Source of the DNA: Colwellia sp. BRX10-3
Lineage (GTDB): Bacteria > Pseudomonadota > Gammaproteobacteria > Enterobacterales > Alteromonadaceae
Reading direction: 5' to 3'
Length of the DNA: 64,000 nucleotides
NCBI RefSeq assembly: GCF_014077505.1
Contig: NZ_JACGWA010000002.1
Span: 354,938-418,937, forward strand
Shown: piece after piece, positions 37,234-45,388 of the stretch
How the letters are laid out: the number at the start of each line of letters is the position of its first letter
How positions within the stretch are numbered: the first letter of the stretch is position 1
Made by a program: the position numbers and the translations under genes
The notes under the pieces: model-generated
What the model was told of the DNA's origin: nothing
The model's input: the letters and a program-made list of their open reading frames with translations, nothing else
Databases searched by the model: none

Positions 37234-37596
37234 TTACTTACCTTTATAAATAACACCGCAAGTACAAGTTTCCATCAATTCAATGGCTGAAAGTTCTGGT
37301 AGGTCAGGCTTTAATTTATCCCAGATCCATTTCGAGATAACTTCAGCTGTCGGATTCTCTAGGCCTTTAATATCGTTTAAATAATAATGATCTAATTGGT
37401 TATAAATTGGTTTGAAAATTGTTTTTACGTCTGAAAAATCTATAAACCAACCTGAATCTTTGTCTACAGTGCCTTCAAGGTGGATTCTTACTTTATATGA
37501 ATGCCCATGAAGCCTTGCACATTTATGTCCTTCGGGAACATTGGGTAATTTGTGTGCTGCTTCGAACGTAAAGTCTTTATATATAGCTGTATGCAT
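37234..37596 (-). CDS. queD: 6-carboxy-5,6,7,8-tetrahydropterin synthase QueD
   Basis: The 120-residue enzyme of the PTPS fold has zinc ligands His15, His30 and His32 (FEAAHKLP and RLHGHSYKV) and a catalytic Cys26 (EGHKCARL). It converts dihydroneopterin triphosphate, the FolE product, to carboxytetrahydropterin. It is the first gene of the five-gene minus-strand operon; the 145-bp gap to the divergent gene at 37742 should carry both promoters. Confidence 0.95.
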   Translation of the reverse strand: MHTAIYKDFTFEAAHKLPNVPEGHKCARLHGHSYKVRIHLEGTVDKDSGWFIDFSDVKTIFKPIYNQLDHYYLNDIKGLENPTAEVISKWIWDKLKPDLPELSAIELMETCTCGVIYKGK

Positions 37597-37741
37597 AGTT
37601 TTTCTAGGTTAGTTCACTGTCAATAAAAACAGCATTGTACACTAGAATTATACCTCCAGCCACTACTATCGATTGTTAAATTTAGAAGGATTGTTATAGT
37701 GTCCATAGCATTAAGGTTGAAATTTATTTAGTGGTGAAATA

Positions 37742-37933
37742 ATGAATAGTGAACAAAAGAAAGTGCTTGTAAAAGTTATTTTGACTTTGCAAAGTGATCA
37801 TCACGGTTGTAAAGAAGAAGCTATAAATATGGCAAAAGAAGCATTAGGTATTGAAGTTGAGCATAATTCAATTCGCGAAATGATTAATGTAGTTTCTGAA
37901 GAAAAAATAGAGCAGTTTATGGCGTTAATTTAA
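37742..37933 (+). CDS. Small uncharacterised protein (63 aa)
   Basis: The product is a small, charged, helical protein (MNSEQKKVLVKVILTLQSDH ...) without cysteines arranged for metal or any membrane segment. It is divergent from queD and 14 bp upstream of 37948-38502, so it probably opens the short operon that leads to folE. No strong ribosome binding site is visible (only GTGGTGAAA upstream). Function unknown. Confidence 0.55.
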   Translation: MNSEQKKVLVKVILTLQSDHHGCKEEAINMAKEALGIEVEHNSIREMINVVSEEKIEQFMALI

Positions 37934-37947
37934 AGGAATAGTGAAGC

Positions 37948-38502
37948 ATGGATCTGCTAGATATAGATATACCGTTCGATTGTCGTTTCAAGTGTTGGTT
38001 CTGTGGAGAAGATTCTCATCAAACAATTGAAACCAAACTATCAAAACCTCCAAGTAATTATTTAGTCAATATGCCAATTTGTGATGAATGTAAAGCATAC
38101 CAGTGTCATAAAGAAGTTAATTCATTAGTAAAGCTTAGAGAACTAATCAAAGACAAAATAGTAATACGTAGCGCTAAAGAGTTATCGATAGGGGCAAATT
38201 GGACAGAACTGGAACTGCAAGAATCCGATTTAAATGGTAGTGCATTTAACGGGTTTAAAAAAAGTGGTTGGCCAATGTATTTAATTGCTAAGGATAGGGT
38301 TAATTTTAGCGGTGGGGACTTATGTGTTGATGGAATTGCTATTGAAAATATATCAAACGATGAAAAGTTTGAGTTTGACGGCCTTACATTTTCCAGTTTC
38401 ATAAGTATGCTTGACTACTTGAGTAAATCTTTTTCATTAAATAAAGGCTTTTTAAGAAAAGTACTATTTGTTTATGGGAACAATCGAACAATCGAGCGAT
38501 AG
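37948..38502 (+). CDS. Uncharacterised zinc-finger protein in the Dpd cluster
   Basis: The 184-residue protein has two CxxC pairs near the N-terminus: Cys16/Cys19 (FKCWFCGED) and Cys44/Cys47 (MPICDECKAYQC). They form a probable treble-clef or ribbon zinc site. The C-terminal ~120 residues are mixed and unrecognised. A ribosome binding site (AAAGGAATAG) precedes the ATG. It ends 5 bp before the next gene. Being enclosed by queD and folE it may be a Dpd accessory gene; no catalytic residues can be named. Confidence 0.68.
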   Translation: MDLLDIDIPFDCRFKCWFCGEDSHQTIETKLSKPPSNYLVNMPICDECKAYQCHKEVNSLVKLRELIKDKIVIRSAKELSIGANWTELELQESDLNGSAFNGFKKSGWPMYLIAKDRVNFSGGDLCVDGIAIENISNDEKFEFDGLTFSSFISMLDYLSKSFSLNKGFLRKVLFVYGNNRTIER

Positions 38503-38507
38503 AAGCA

Positions 38508-38927
38508 GTGAAGTTTTGTCGATTAGTTCCTAGTTATTCTGAATCTGAACGGGAAAAAGCATTTGATGACTTGGTTGAGTCTTTTAGAGAAAAAGAAACA
38601 TTGGTATTAAAAAATAAAAAACTGGCTGCATTAGACTTAAACATAAGTATGGATTCAATAATGCCTGTTAGTATTAGAAAAAATACTATCCCCGTAATAA
38701 CTATCCATTGGGCAATGAACAATGGAGTTATTGATTTTGAAACTCTAGATATGTTGGAAGATAGTTTTTTTGAAACTTTCTCTGCTGAAAGTGATGAAAA
38801 AGCTTTTCAGTTGTTCAATGCTTTAGAAATCTATTTAGATAAACGATTATCTTCTCCAACATGGAGAGAAAACAAAGATCCAAATGTTACTCTTTGGGAG
38901 TATGTTGAGTCTCAATGTCATAATTAA
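38508..38927 (+). CDS. Uncharacterised acidic protein (139 aa) in the Dpd cluster
   Basis: The start is a GTG at 38508, five bases after the previous stop, giving MKFCRLVPSYSESERE. The protein is acidic and helical in its second half (DFETLDMLEDSFFETFSAES) and ends with LWEYVESQC. No family recognised. It is 20 bp upstream of folE, so it is probably in the same transcript. Confidence 0.62.
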   Translation: MKFCRLVPSYSESEREKAFDDLVESFREKETLVLKNKKLAALDLNISMDSIMPVSIRKNTIPVITIHWAMNNGVIDFETLDMLEDSFFETFSAESDEKAFQLFNALEIYLDKRLSSPTWRENKDPNVTLWEYVESQCHN

Positions 38928-38947
38928 TTAGAACTAGGAATAAATAA

Positions 38948-39496
38948 GTGACTATAGAAAATAACTATCGAGAGATTATTGCTAAAATTGGCGAGAATAT
39001 TAGTAGAGATGGTCTATTAGATACCCCTAAGCGTGCAGCAAAGGCTATGGAGTTTTTAACTCAAGGGTATAATCAAAATATTGATGAAGTCGTAAACGGC
39101 GCATTATTTGAGTCTGAAGCAGATGAAATGGTTGTTGTAAAAAATATTGAGTTATATTCGATGTGTGAGCACCATATGCTCCCATTCATTGGCAAATGCC
39201 ATATTGCTTATATCCCGAACGGTAAAGTTTTAGGGTTATCAAAGTTTGCACGGATCGTTGATATGTACGCAAGGCGTTTGCAAATTCAAGAAAATTTGGC
39301 TAGAGAAATCGCTTTATCAATACAAGAAATAACTGGTTCTACTGGTGTAGGTGTAATTATTGAAGCACAGCATTTATGCATGATGATGCGTGGCGTTGAA
39401 AAGCAAAATTCATCAATGACAACCTCTGTAATGTTAGGTCAGATGAGAGATAATCCTTCAGCGAGACAAGAAATGTTAGTACTCGTTAAGTCATAA
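38948..39496 (+). CDS. folE: GTP cyclohydrolase I FolE
   Basis: The 182-residue enzyme makes dihydroneopterin triphosphate from GTP, the first step of the preQ0 pathway. Zinc ligands Cys73, His76 ([11 protein letters not shown]) and Cys144 ([11 protein letters not shown]) are in place, and the [13 protein letters not shown] and QIQENLA motifs are typical. The start is a GTG at 38948. A dedicated folE in the Dpd island supplies pathway substrate independently of the housekeeping copy. Confidence 0.95.
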   Translation: MTIENNYREIIAKIGENISRDGLLDTPKRAAKAMEFLTQGYNQNIDEVVNGALFESEADEMVVVKNIELYSMCEHHMLPFIGKCHIAYIPNGKVLGLSKFARIVDMYARRLQIQENLAREIALSIQEITGSTGVGVIIEAQHLCMMMRGVEKQNSSMTTSVMLGQMRDNPSARQEMLVLVKS

Positions 39497-39542
39497 CCAT
39501 GACTTTTTGTTAATAAATCAACCAACGTTTTCGAGGCTATAA

Positions 39543-39944
39543 ATGTACTCTAAAGGTAATTATTATATTTATGATGACCGAAATAAAGTTCAAATTGATG
39601 AAGTTAAATCACTACTAAAACAATCTTATTGGGCTAATGATAGGGATGTTGAAACTATTCAAATATCTATTAATAACAGCATTTGTTTCTCATTATTTCA
39701 TAATAATAAACAAGTCGGCTTTGGTCGGGTTGTTACTGACTTTGCCTCAGTAGCATATATTTCAGATGTAATTATTGATTCGAAACATCGCACTGAAGGA
39801 CTTGGGAAGTGGTTAGTAGATACGATAGTTAATGACCCAAGATGGAAAAGTAAATTTCAGTTGCTTGTAACTGATGATGCGCATTCTTTATATGAGAAGT
39901 TTGGTTTTTCAAGTAGCAATAAATTGATGAGTACAAAAGTATAA
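39543..39944 (+). CDS. GNAT-family N-acetyltransferase
   Basis: The 133-residue protein has the GNAT fold pattern. Strand beta-4 is SVAYISDVIIDSKHR, followed by the acetyl-CoA loop RTEGLGKWLVDTIV (about 79-92), and a C-terminal H-S-L-Y-E-K-F-G-F motif (about 114-122) is typical of motif B. The substrate is unknown. It follows folE by 46 bp in the same direction and may share its transcript; a link to DNA deazaguanine chemistry is not supported by anything in the sequence. Confidence 0.8.
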   Translation: MYSKGNYYIYDDRNKVQIDEVKSLLKQSYWANDRDVETIQISINNSICFSLFHNNKQVGFGRVVTDFASVAYISDVIIDSKHRTEGLGKWLVDTIVNDPRWKSKFQLLVTDDAHSLYEKFGFSSSNKLMSTKV

Positions 39945-40152
39945 AATACTTATTTAAGCTGAACCACGGTTTTTTTATGAAGATACTGCTGATGCTTAAC
40001 AACTTTAGTTGTTAAGAAAAAAACTATTTTAAATAAAATGAAAATAAAACGAGATCGGGTAAATAATAAGTTATTATATTACTGACTGGTACGAAACTAG
40101 TCACCAGTTGACACGATGTCGACTGTTAATTTCTACTGAAACGGAGTTCATT

Positions 40153-40326
40153 ATGAACGAGAACACATCGAAAAATATCAATGCGATTGAAGTTATGCAC
40201 CGTCTTGATATCTCAGAATCTACACTTCGCCGCCGCATAGGCCAAGCTATAATCCCAAAGCCTTGCTATGTAGGTAATAAACGCTATTGGAATGAGGATG
40301 AAATCTTTATTCATATGGGTTGGTAG
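40153..40326 (+). CDS. AlpA-like excisionase/regulator (57 aa)
   Basis: The ATG at 40153 is chosen because ACGGAG lies 6-11 bases upstream; the frame also opens at a TTG at 40108 without one. The product is a single MerR-type helix-turn-helix: AIEVMHRLDISESTLRRRIG followed by the wing KPCYVGNKRYWNEDEI. AlpA and phage excisionases of this type either activate integrase genes or direct excision. An internal position, 18 kb from the right att site, suggests it belonged to a separate element. Confidence 0.75.
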   Translation: MNENTSKNINAIEVMHRLDISESTLRRRIGQAIIPKPCYVGNKRYWNEDEIFIHMGW

Positions 40327-40340
40327 TATCGTGTAATACA

Positions 40341-40363
40341 GTGGGGTATTTTATATGCCCCAC
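40341..40363. other. Hairpin after the AlpA-like gene
   Basis: GTGGGGTAT and ATGCCCCAC can pair over 9 bp with one G-T wobble around a 5-nt loop. There is no U tract after it, so termination is uncertain. Confidence 0.35.
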
Positions 40364-40584
40364 AAACCTTAAAAGGATGATTCTGTCACAAAGTCTGTGT
40401 AACTGCCTATCATTAATACCCAACTAGTTAGTGAATAAACTAACATGAGTATCTAGTCTTTAGGAAGGATAGTTATAAGATAACTTAATTTTTAATTATT
40501 TTGAAAACCAGCACTAACAAATGCTGATTACTTAGTATTTGGCATACATGTTTAAAAAAATATGCTTCATTAGCTAATAAAAGA

Positions 40585-41304
40585 TTAAAATAAAGATAGC
40601 TCTTCCGGGTCTTGAGAATTCGTTGTGTTTGAGTTGTTATCCATAATAAATTTGAACGATTTTTCTACGGTCGTTTTACCTATACCTTTAACGCTAAGTA
40701 AGCCATTCAATGAATTGATATTAGGCTCTTTAAGGGCGGTTCTTATTTTATTTATTGCTCCTAAGTTTAACCCTGATTGATGTATTAATTCTTCATCGGT
40801 TAAAGTAATAAATTTGTGATAAAAGTGAGGGTATAAATCATCTTCGGCAGTTGGATCAAAATGCCAAATTTCAATATCAATTTCTACGTCAGCCAAAGAC
40901 TCTTTCATTAAAGATACAACGTCGTTTTCACTTAGGCCCCCTAAACTTGCACCAAGTAAAGGAAAAGCAATAGAAGTGATACCTTTCTCCTTAAAAGTAG
41001 CGATAAACTTGCTTAAACCCAATTTTATATCATCAAGAGAAGATGGATCTTTCCAATGGTTTTTAGTCGGAAAGTTTAAAATCCTAGAGCAAGCACCATT
41101 TTTTTGTTTGTCATTATAAATCCATATACGGCCAAGGGTTAATTGCCCGTTAGCACAATGCCCTTGATACAAACTAAACATTTTTGGATACCTAAGTTTA
41201 AATTCAAGAGCAATACCAGCCCCCATAACCCCAACACAATTTACCGTATTAACAATAGTTTGGCATTGAGTTGAAAAAATATTTCCCGTTTTTATATGTA
41301 TCAT
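40585..41304 (-). CDS. darG: DarG-like antitoxin, macrodomain DNA ADP-ribosyl glycohydrolase
   Basis: The ATG at 41304 is chosen because GGAGT lies 5-9 bases before it; the frame opens further upstream inside darT. The 239-residue protein has a macrodomain (1-155) with the ADP-ribose loop NTVNCVGVMGAGIALEFK (about 19-36), a second loop FPLLGASLGGL, and Lys81 in FPTKNHW, equivalent in place to the catalytic lysine of DarG. It reverses the ADP-ribose mark made by DarT. The C-terminal ~75 residues contain a helix-hairpin-helix (LLSVKGIGKTTVEKSF) instead of the usual longer DarT-binding region. It is 8 bp downstream of darT. Confidence 0.88.
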   Translation of the reverse strand: MIHIKTGNIFSTQCQTIVNTVNCVGVMGAGIALEFKLRYPKMFSLYQGHCANGQLTLGRIWIYNDKQKNGACSRILNFPTKNHWKDPSSLDDIKLGLSKFIATFKEKGITSIAFPLLGASLGGLSENDVVSLMKESLADVEIDIEIWHFDPTAEDDLYPHFYHKFITLTDEELIHQSGLNLGAINKIRTALKEPNINSLNGLLSVKGIGKTTVEKSFKFIMDNNSNTTNSQDPEELSLF

Positions 41305-41312
41305 TACAACTC

Positions 41313-41909
41313 CTAAAAAAATAACTGAGGGCAAACTTCGACAGAAACATTAGCAATGTTCATATTTTTTTCAATATATTGCTTAGACTCATTAGTAGCA
41401 CAAAAAATGACTTCTAAATCATCAATGCTAACACCACCATGTATTAATAGCTCAGACATCATAGCTGTTTTAATACTTTCGTCATGTTGGCCATAATTCA
41501 CCCATCGCGGACTAAAAACTTTATCCCAGTTTAATGTCTCCAAAAAGGTCTTTTCACTAGAGAAACAAGTGTCACTTCGAGCAGCATTACCATTAGTAAA
41601 AACAGCACCAGGTGTGGAAATTATTTTTGTATTAAAGCCTAACACTATGATTAAACCATTAGAAAAACATTGCTGGTTACGGTATAACATGGCATTTCTA
41701 GGGTTAAAATAAAAAGGAACATAATCATGTAAGCTTTTATTATATATAGGCTCACGTGAACTTCTTCGACGATTTACCGCTTCATTACTAATATCAACTT
41801 TTTGATAAGGGTTATTATGTGATAAAAGTCCATTTGCCAAAATACCTTCCAAATTAGAAATATGGGTCATGTGATCAACCGTTGCTAAATGCGAAAAATT
41901 ATAAGTCAT
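41313..41909 (-). CDS. darT: DarT-like DNA ADP-ribosyltransferase toxin
   Basis: The 198-residue protein shows the DarT pattern. H-M-T-H-x-x-N-L-x-x-I-L-x-x-G-L (13-28) and NRRR (47-50) form the NAD site; LHDYVPFYFNPRNAMLY (60-76) is the DUF4433 signature. The catalytic glutamate is Glu153 in AMMSELLIHGG. DarT attaches ADP-ribose to bases in single-stranded DNA and can act in phage defence. It is first in the darT-darG operon. All key residues are intact, so its activity must be held down by the macrodomain partner. Confidence 0.9.
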   Translation of the reverse strand: MTYNFSHLATVDHMTHISNLEGILANGLLSHNNPYQKVDISNEAVNRRRSSREPIYNKSLHDYVPFYFNPRNAMLYRNQQCFSNGLIIVLGFNTKIISTPGAVFTNGNAARSDTCFSSEKTFLETLNWDKVFSPRWVNYGQHDESIKTAMMSELLIHGGVSIDDLEVIFCATNESKQYIEKNMNIANVSVEVCPQLFF

Positions 41910-42276
41910 TTACTTACCTCTACATTATTAAAAAATAAAGGTGTGTTTGCTAAACAGCGCCTTTCAATAAGCAGAAGTTTATAGACTTAGTTATTTAATT
42001 TAGAGTTTGCAAGCTTGTGAAGTCAATTACCTTACTTTATTTTTTCTGGCTTTTCGTTGGTTTATCAAACATTGAATAGGGCCGTAAGATAAGGGTATTA
42101 ATCAGAGAGGCAACAGCTTAAGGTTTCTTCTATTCATTATCCTTACCCCATACAAGTATTAAAATGCAGTTACACTGTGGAAATTTTTATCTATCACCCC
42201 CTAAAGACTAATGGTGGTCAATTAACTTTTAAATTTGAATTAATTTACACCATACAAATGTTGGATAATGTTTTGG

Positions 42277-42322
42277 TTTGTTATTAAGTTTGTTATTAAG
42301 TTTGTTATTAAGTTTGTTGTTG
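42277..42322. repeat. 12-bp tandem repeat (TTTGTTATTAAG, nearly four copies)
   Basis: Three perfect copies start at 42277, 42289 and 42301, followed by a partial copy at 42313. It lies upstream of the vWA gene. Such short tandem repeats often change copy number by slippage. Confidence 0.85.
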
Positions 42323-42521
42323 TGGTGATATTTGTAACTGCAAGTAAAGATAGGTAAATATTGATTTAAAACAATAGTAATTAATGTTTTTTTAGGGGAT
42401 AGTGAACGTGTAAATAGGATGCATTAACTAATATGGATATCAGAAGAATATAACTCATCATATGTTTCACTTCAGTTAAATTGATTCTTACTTCTTTGCA
42501 TGTAAATGACTCACACTTCTT

Positions 42522-42535
42522 AAGCTTGTGAAGTC
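42522..42535. repeat. AAGCTTGTGAAGTC repeat, left of the kinase/Mcr-like block
   Basis: A direct copy lies at 42010-42024 and an inverted copy (ACTTCACAAGCTT) at 54275-54287, just past the last gene of the block. The copy here is itself part of a wider inverted repeat (ACTTC at 42515-42519 / GAAGT). It may mark a boundary of the inserted cassette or a regulator site. Confidence 0.5.
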
Positions 42536-42607
42536 TTCATACTGAGAATAATAGTTCATCATGCAGTTAATCCAAATCATACCAAATAACGGAATAACGG
42601 AATAATT

Positions 42608-43294
42608 ATGACCCTAAAAAAATTTGTAGCAAATAAACCCCGCGCACTTCCTGTAATAATTTTAGCTGACACCAGCGGTAGCATGTCTATCGATGGAAAA
42701 ATAAATTCTCTTAATCAATCTTTAAAAGATATGATCAAAAGCTTCGCCCAAGAAGGTAGAAGCAGGGCTGAGATTAATGTTGCTGTTATTACTTTTGGTG
42801 GCCAAGCTGAAGTTCATTTAGATTTAACTCCCGCCTATCAAATTGAGCAACTTGAAGAGTTACAAGCCACTGGGGGAACCCCGCTTGGTCAAGCGTGTTT
42901 ATTAGCAAAAGAATTAATTGAAAATAAAGAGATACTTCCATCAAGATCATATCGCCCTGTGATTATTTTATTGTCGGATGGACATCCAACCGATAATTAT
43001 AGTTCAGCATTCAATGAACTAATAAATAGTGATAGAGCAAAAAAAGCAACCCGTTTAGCCTTATCTATTGGCGCTGATGCTGATGATAGTGTGTTAGGTG
43101 ATTTTAATAATGACATAGAAGCTCCTCTCTTTTATGCCAAAAATGCTAGTGATATCCATCGTTTTTTTCGTGCAGTGACTATGAGTGTATCTAATCACTC
43201 AAAAAGTCAGGCGCCTAACGAGCCAATGAAACTCGATTTTGCTGAAGTTGCAGAAGGCGAACTTGTTGAAGATGATTTCGAATTAGACTTCTAA
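42608..43294 (+). CDS. TerY-like von Willebrand factor A domain protein
   Basis: The 228-residue protein is one vWA domain with a complete MIDAS: D-T-S-G-S (21-25), a Thr in GGTPLGQA (about 88-95) and Asp in LSDGHPTD (about 120-127). The last ~25 residues are acidic. TerY-type vWA proteins occur with a PP2C phosphatase and a Ser/Thr kinase in the TerY-P triad described from comparative genomics of tellurium/stress loci. All three occur here in that order. It is the first gene of a seven-gene operon, 3 bp from the phosphatase gene. Confidence 0.88.
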   Translation: MTLKKFVANKPRALPVIILADTSGSMSIDGKINSLNQSLKDMIKSFAQEGRSRAEINVAVITFGGQAEVHLDLTPAYQIEQLEELQATGGTPLGQACLLAKELIENKEILPSRSYRPVIILLSDGHPTDNYSSAFNELINSDRAKKATRLALSIGADADDSVLGDFNNDIEAPLFYAKNASDIHRFFRAVTMSVSNHSKSQAPNEPMKLDFAEVAEGELVEDDFELDF

Positions 43295-43297
43295 GCA

Positions 43298-43993
43298 ATG
43301 TTGAAGCTTATTAAGACTTCTGTTATTGGTCCCGGACATATTAGTGATAATTTACCTAACCAAGATGCGATTGGTCATTTCATTAGTAATGAATATTGGG
43401 CAATCGTTGTTTGTGACGGCATGGGTTCGAGAATTCATGCAGATATTGGCTCCATTATCGCAATCCAATCGATTAAAGCCGTACTTAAAAAGTCTGATTT
43501 TGATGCTCCTTCTAAAACAGTGATCGCTGAATTTTATCAGCATTGGCTTAATACACTGAAACAGCATGCAATAAAACCAAATGATGCTGTTACCACTGTA
43601 CTCATTGCTTGGGGAGATCATCAAGGACGTTTCAGGTTTTTTCAATTGGGTGATGGGGTGATTTGTACTACAAAAAAAAACTATACCAAAACATCAATTG
43701 ATGAATTTTCTAATTTAACTACAGGGTTGGGCTTATCGAAGCAATATGGCGATTGGACTGTTGGTCATGGAGCCTTATCGGCGCAAGATAAGGCGATATT
43801 GCTGATGACAGATGGTATTAGTGAAGACATTACTGAGCACTGCGAATTTACTGAAGCACTGGCAACCTATTCCTCTAATAAGTCACCTAGGCGAGTAAAG
43901 AAGCATTTAAAAGATATGTTTGTAAGCTGGCCAACCCCTTTTCACACGGATGATAAAAGTTTAGCGATGGTAATTTTAAATGACAAAAAGTAG
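43298..43993 (+). CDS. PP2C-family serine/threonine phosphatase
   Basis: The 231-residue protein has the PP2C metal motifs: Asp23 in NQDAIG, Asp40-Gly in VVCDGMGS, and the D-G-I-S-E-D motif in LLMTDGISED (about 168-177). It is a minimal single-domain phosphatase and the probable counterpart of the kinase encoded next, whose ATG at 43980 lies 14 bp inside this gene. The tight linkage suggests opposing control of one phosphoprotein target. Confidence 0.9.
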   Translation: MLKLIKTSVIGPGHISDNLPNQDAIGHFISNEYWAIVVCDGMGSRIHADIGSIIAIQSIKAVLKKSDFDAPSKTVIAEFYQHWLNTLKQHAIKPNDAVTTVLIAWGDHQGRFRFFQLGDGVICTTKKNYTKTSIDEFSNLTTGLGLSKQYGDWTVGHGALSAQDKAILLMTDGISEDITEHCEFTEALATYSSNKSPRRVKKHLKDMFVSWPTPFHTDDKSLAMVILNDKK

Positions 43994-45383
43994 AAAGAAA
44001 ATTGTTTATGACAGTCAGGGAAATGAATATGTACTGACAGGTAAAGTTGGTGAAGGCGGACAGGGAATGGTGTGCAGTACAGATCGCCCTGGCACTTTAG
44101 TTAAAATTATTAACACTAAAGACAAAGCTAAAATTGATAAAGCTATAAAACAAATACAATGGATTAGTCAGCAAAATATTAGTGGTTTAAATTTGGCATT
44201 GCCAAAAATTGCCATTACAAAGCCAAAGCATGGTTATGTAATGGAATTAATGGATGGACTCATTTCATTGCAAGATGTATTAGAGCAAAGCTTTAATGAT
44301 CTTCAAGATAATGAAAGTACTGAGCAGTATTTAAATACAGGTAGTGTTGGTAGGCGTATTCGTCTGTTATTAGAGATCGCATCAACTTTATCTGAGCTTC
44401 ATTCAAGAGGTTATGCTTATGGAGATTTATCTCCTGAGAATATTTTTGTGTCAAAGAGCGTAGCACATTCACAAGTGTGGTTTATTGATTGTGACAATAT
44501 TTGTTTTAATGAAAGTGAAGGTTCTACTCACCTTTTTACACCTGGTTATGGTGCACCTGAAGTGGTTAGAAATGAACAAAACACTAATTCTTTAACAGAT
44601 GCATGGTCGTTTGCGGTCATCGCATTTGAATTATTGACGCATCAACATCCTTTTAAAGGTTTGTATGTTGAAGATGGAGAGCCTGAAATTGTTGAGCAAC
44701 AAGCTTTTGAAGGACAATTACCTTGGATATACGATTCTAGTGATGACTCTAATGAGTCGGTTGGTGGCATTCCATTAAGTATGGTTGCGAATGATCAGAT
44801 AGTTGAACTTTTTAAACGTTGTTTTGAAGATGGCAAACAAAACCCATTATTGCGACCATCTTTGACTGAATGGCGAAGTGTACTGCAACGCTCAACTGAC
44901 CAAACTTTGGATTGCCAACATTGCCGTCATCAATTTTTCTATGAGACGAGTAATAAATCTCAAAGCTGTCCATTTTGCGATCAAGAAGCTGAACCTGGTA
45001 GTTTTATTATTTTTGAGCAGGTTATTGTGGAAGAAGCAGATGGCAACACCCAATTCCACTCACTAAACAATCGTCGCATCCTTAACAGAGATGGGACTCT
45101 GAGTTTTAGTTCAGCCCCATATGGTACTGAGCTATGGGACCAAGCCGATTCTTTGCTCAACATTAACTGGAAAGAGGATAAGCTTCATTTACAACCCATT
45201 AATCATTCGACAGTTCTGATTCATAAAGGTGACTCAGATTTAGAGTTCACCCGAGAAAAAAGAATTGCTTTAAGTAACAGTACGACAAAGAACCCTTATT
45301 ATTTTTCAGCATGGCAACCTAGTGCAATAGAAGATGATGAACATCTTCTATTGATACAAAGTTATCGCTGGCGTTTTGTGTGA
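43980..45383 (+). CDS. Serine/threonine protein kinase with C-terminal zinc ribbon
   Basis: The 467-residue protein has an N-terminal kinase domain: Gly-rich loop GEGGQGMV (24-31), Lys42 in LVKII, catalytic Asp149 and Asn154 in YGDLSPEN, and Asp170 in FIDCDN, where most kinases have DFG. The APE motif reads GAPEV. A zinc ribbon of two CxxC pairs follows at about 312-332 (CQHC ... CPFC). The last ~130 residues are beta-rich, possibly FHA-like, and were not identified. It overlaps the phosphatase gene by 14 bp and ends 5 bp before the helicase gene. All catalytic residues are present. Confidence 0.88.
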   Translation: MTKSRKKIVYDSQGNEYVLTGKVGEGGQGMVCSTDRPGTLVKIINTKDKAKIDKAIKQIQWISQQNISGLNLALPKIAITKPKHGYVMELMDGLISLQDVLEQSFNDLQDNESTEQYLNTGSVGRRIRLLLEIASTLSELHSRGYAYGDLSPENIFVSKSVAHSQVWFIDCDNICFNESEGSTHLFTPGYGAPEVVRNEQNTNSLTDAWSFAVIAFELLTHQHPFKGLYVEDGEPEIVEQQAFEGQLPWIYDSSDDSNESVGGIPLSMVANDQIVELFKRCFEDGKQNPLLRPSLTEWRSVLQRSTDQTLDCQHCRHQFFYETSNKSQSCPFCDQEAEPGSFIIFEQVIVEEADGNTQFHSLNNRRILNRDGTLSFSSAPYGTELWDQADSLLNINWKEDKLHLQPINHSTVLIHKGDSDLEFTREKRIALSNSTTKNPYYFSAWQPSAIEDDEHLLLIQSYRWRFV

Positions 45384-45388
45384 GGTAA

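Larger units (their letters stand above)
41910..42607. other. Intergenic region between darT and the kinase/Mcr-like block
   Basis: About 700 bp without a supportable gene. It holds the darT promoter on one side and that of the vWA gene on the other. Other contents are CAAGCTTGTGAAGTC (42010-42024), a 12-bp tandem repeat (42277-42322), a second AAGCTTGTGAAGTC (42522-42535) and a GAATAGGGC motif (about 42073-42081) like the ends of the 55-bp satellite units. Confidence 0.6.

Noticed and set aside
42608..45383. Tellurite resistance locus
   Set aside because: The vWA-PP2C-kinase triad is named after tellurium loci, but no TerB, TerC, TerD or TerZ genes are present and the rest of the operon is helicase/Mcr-like.
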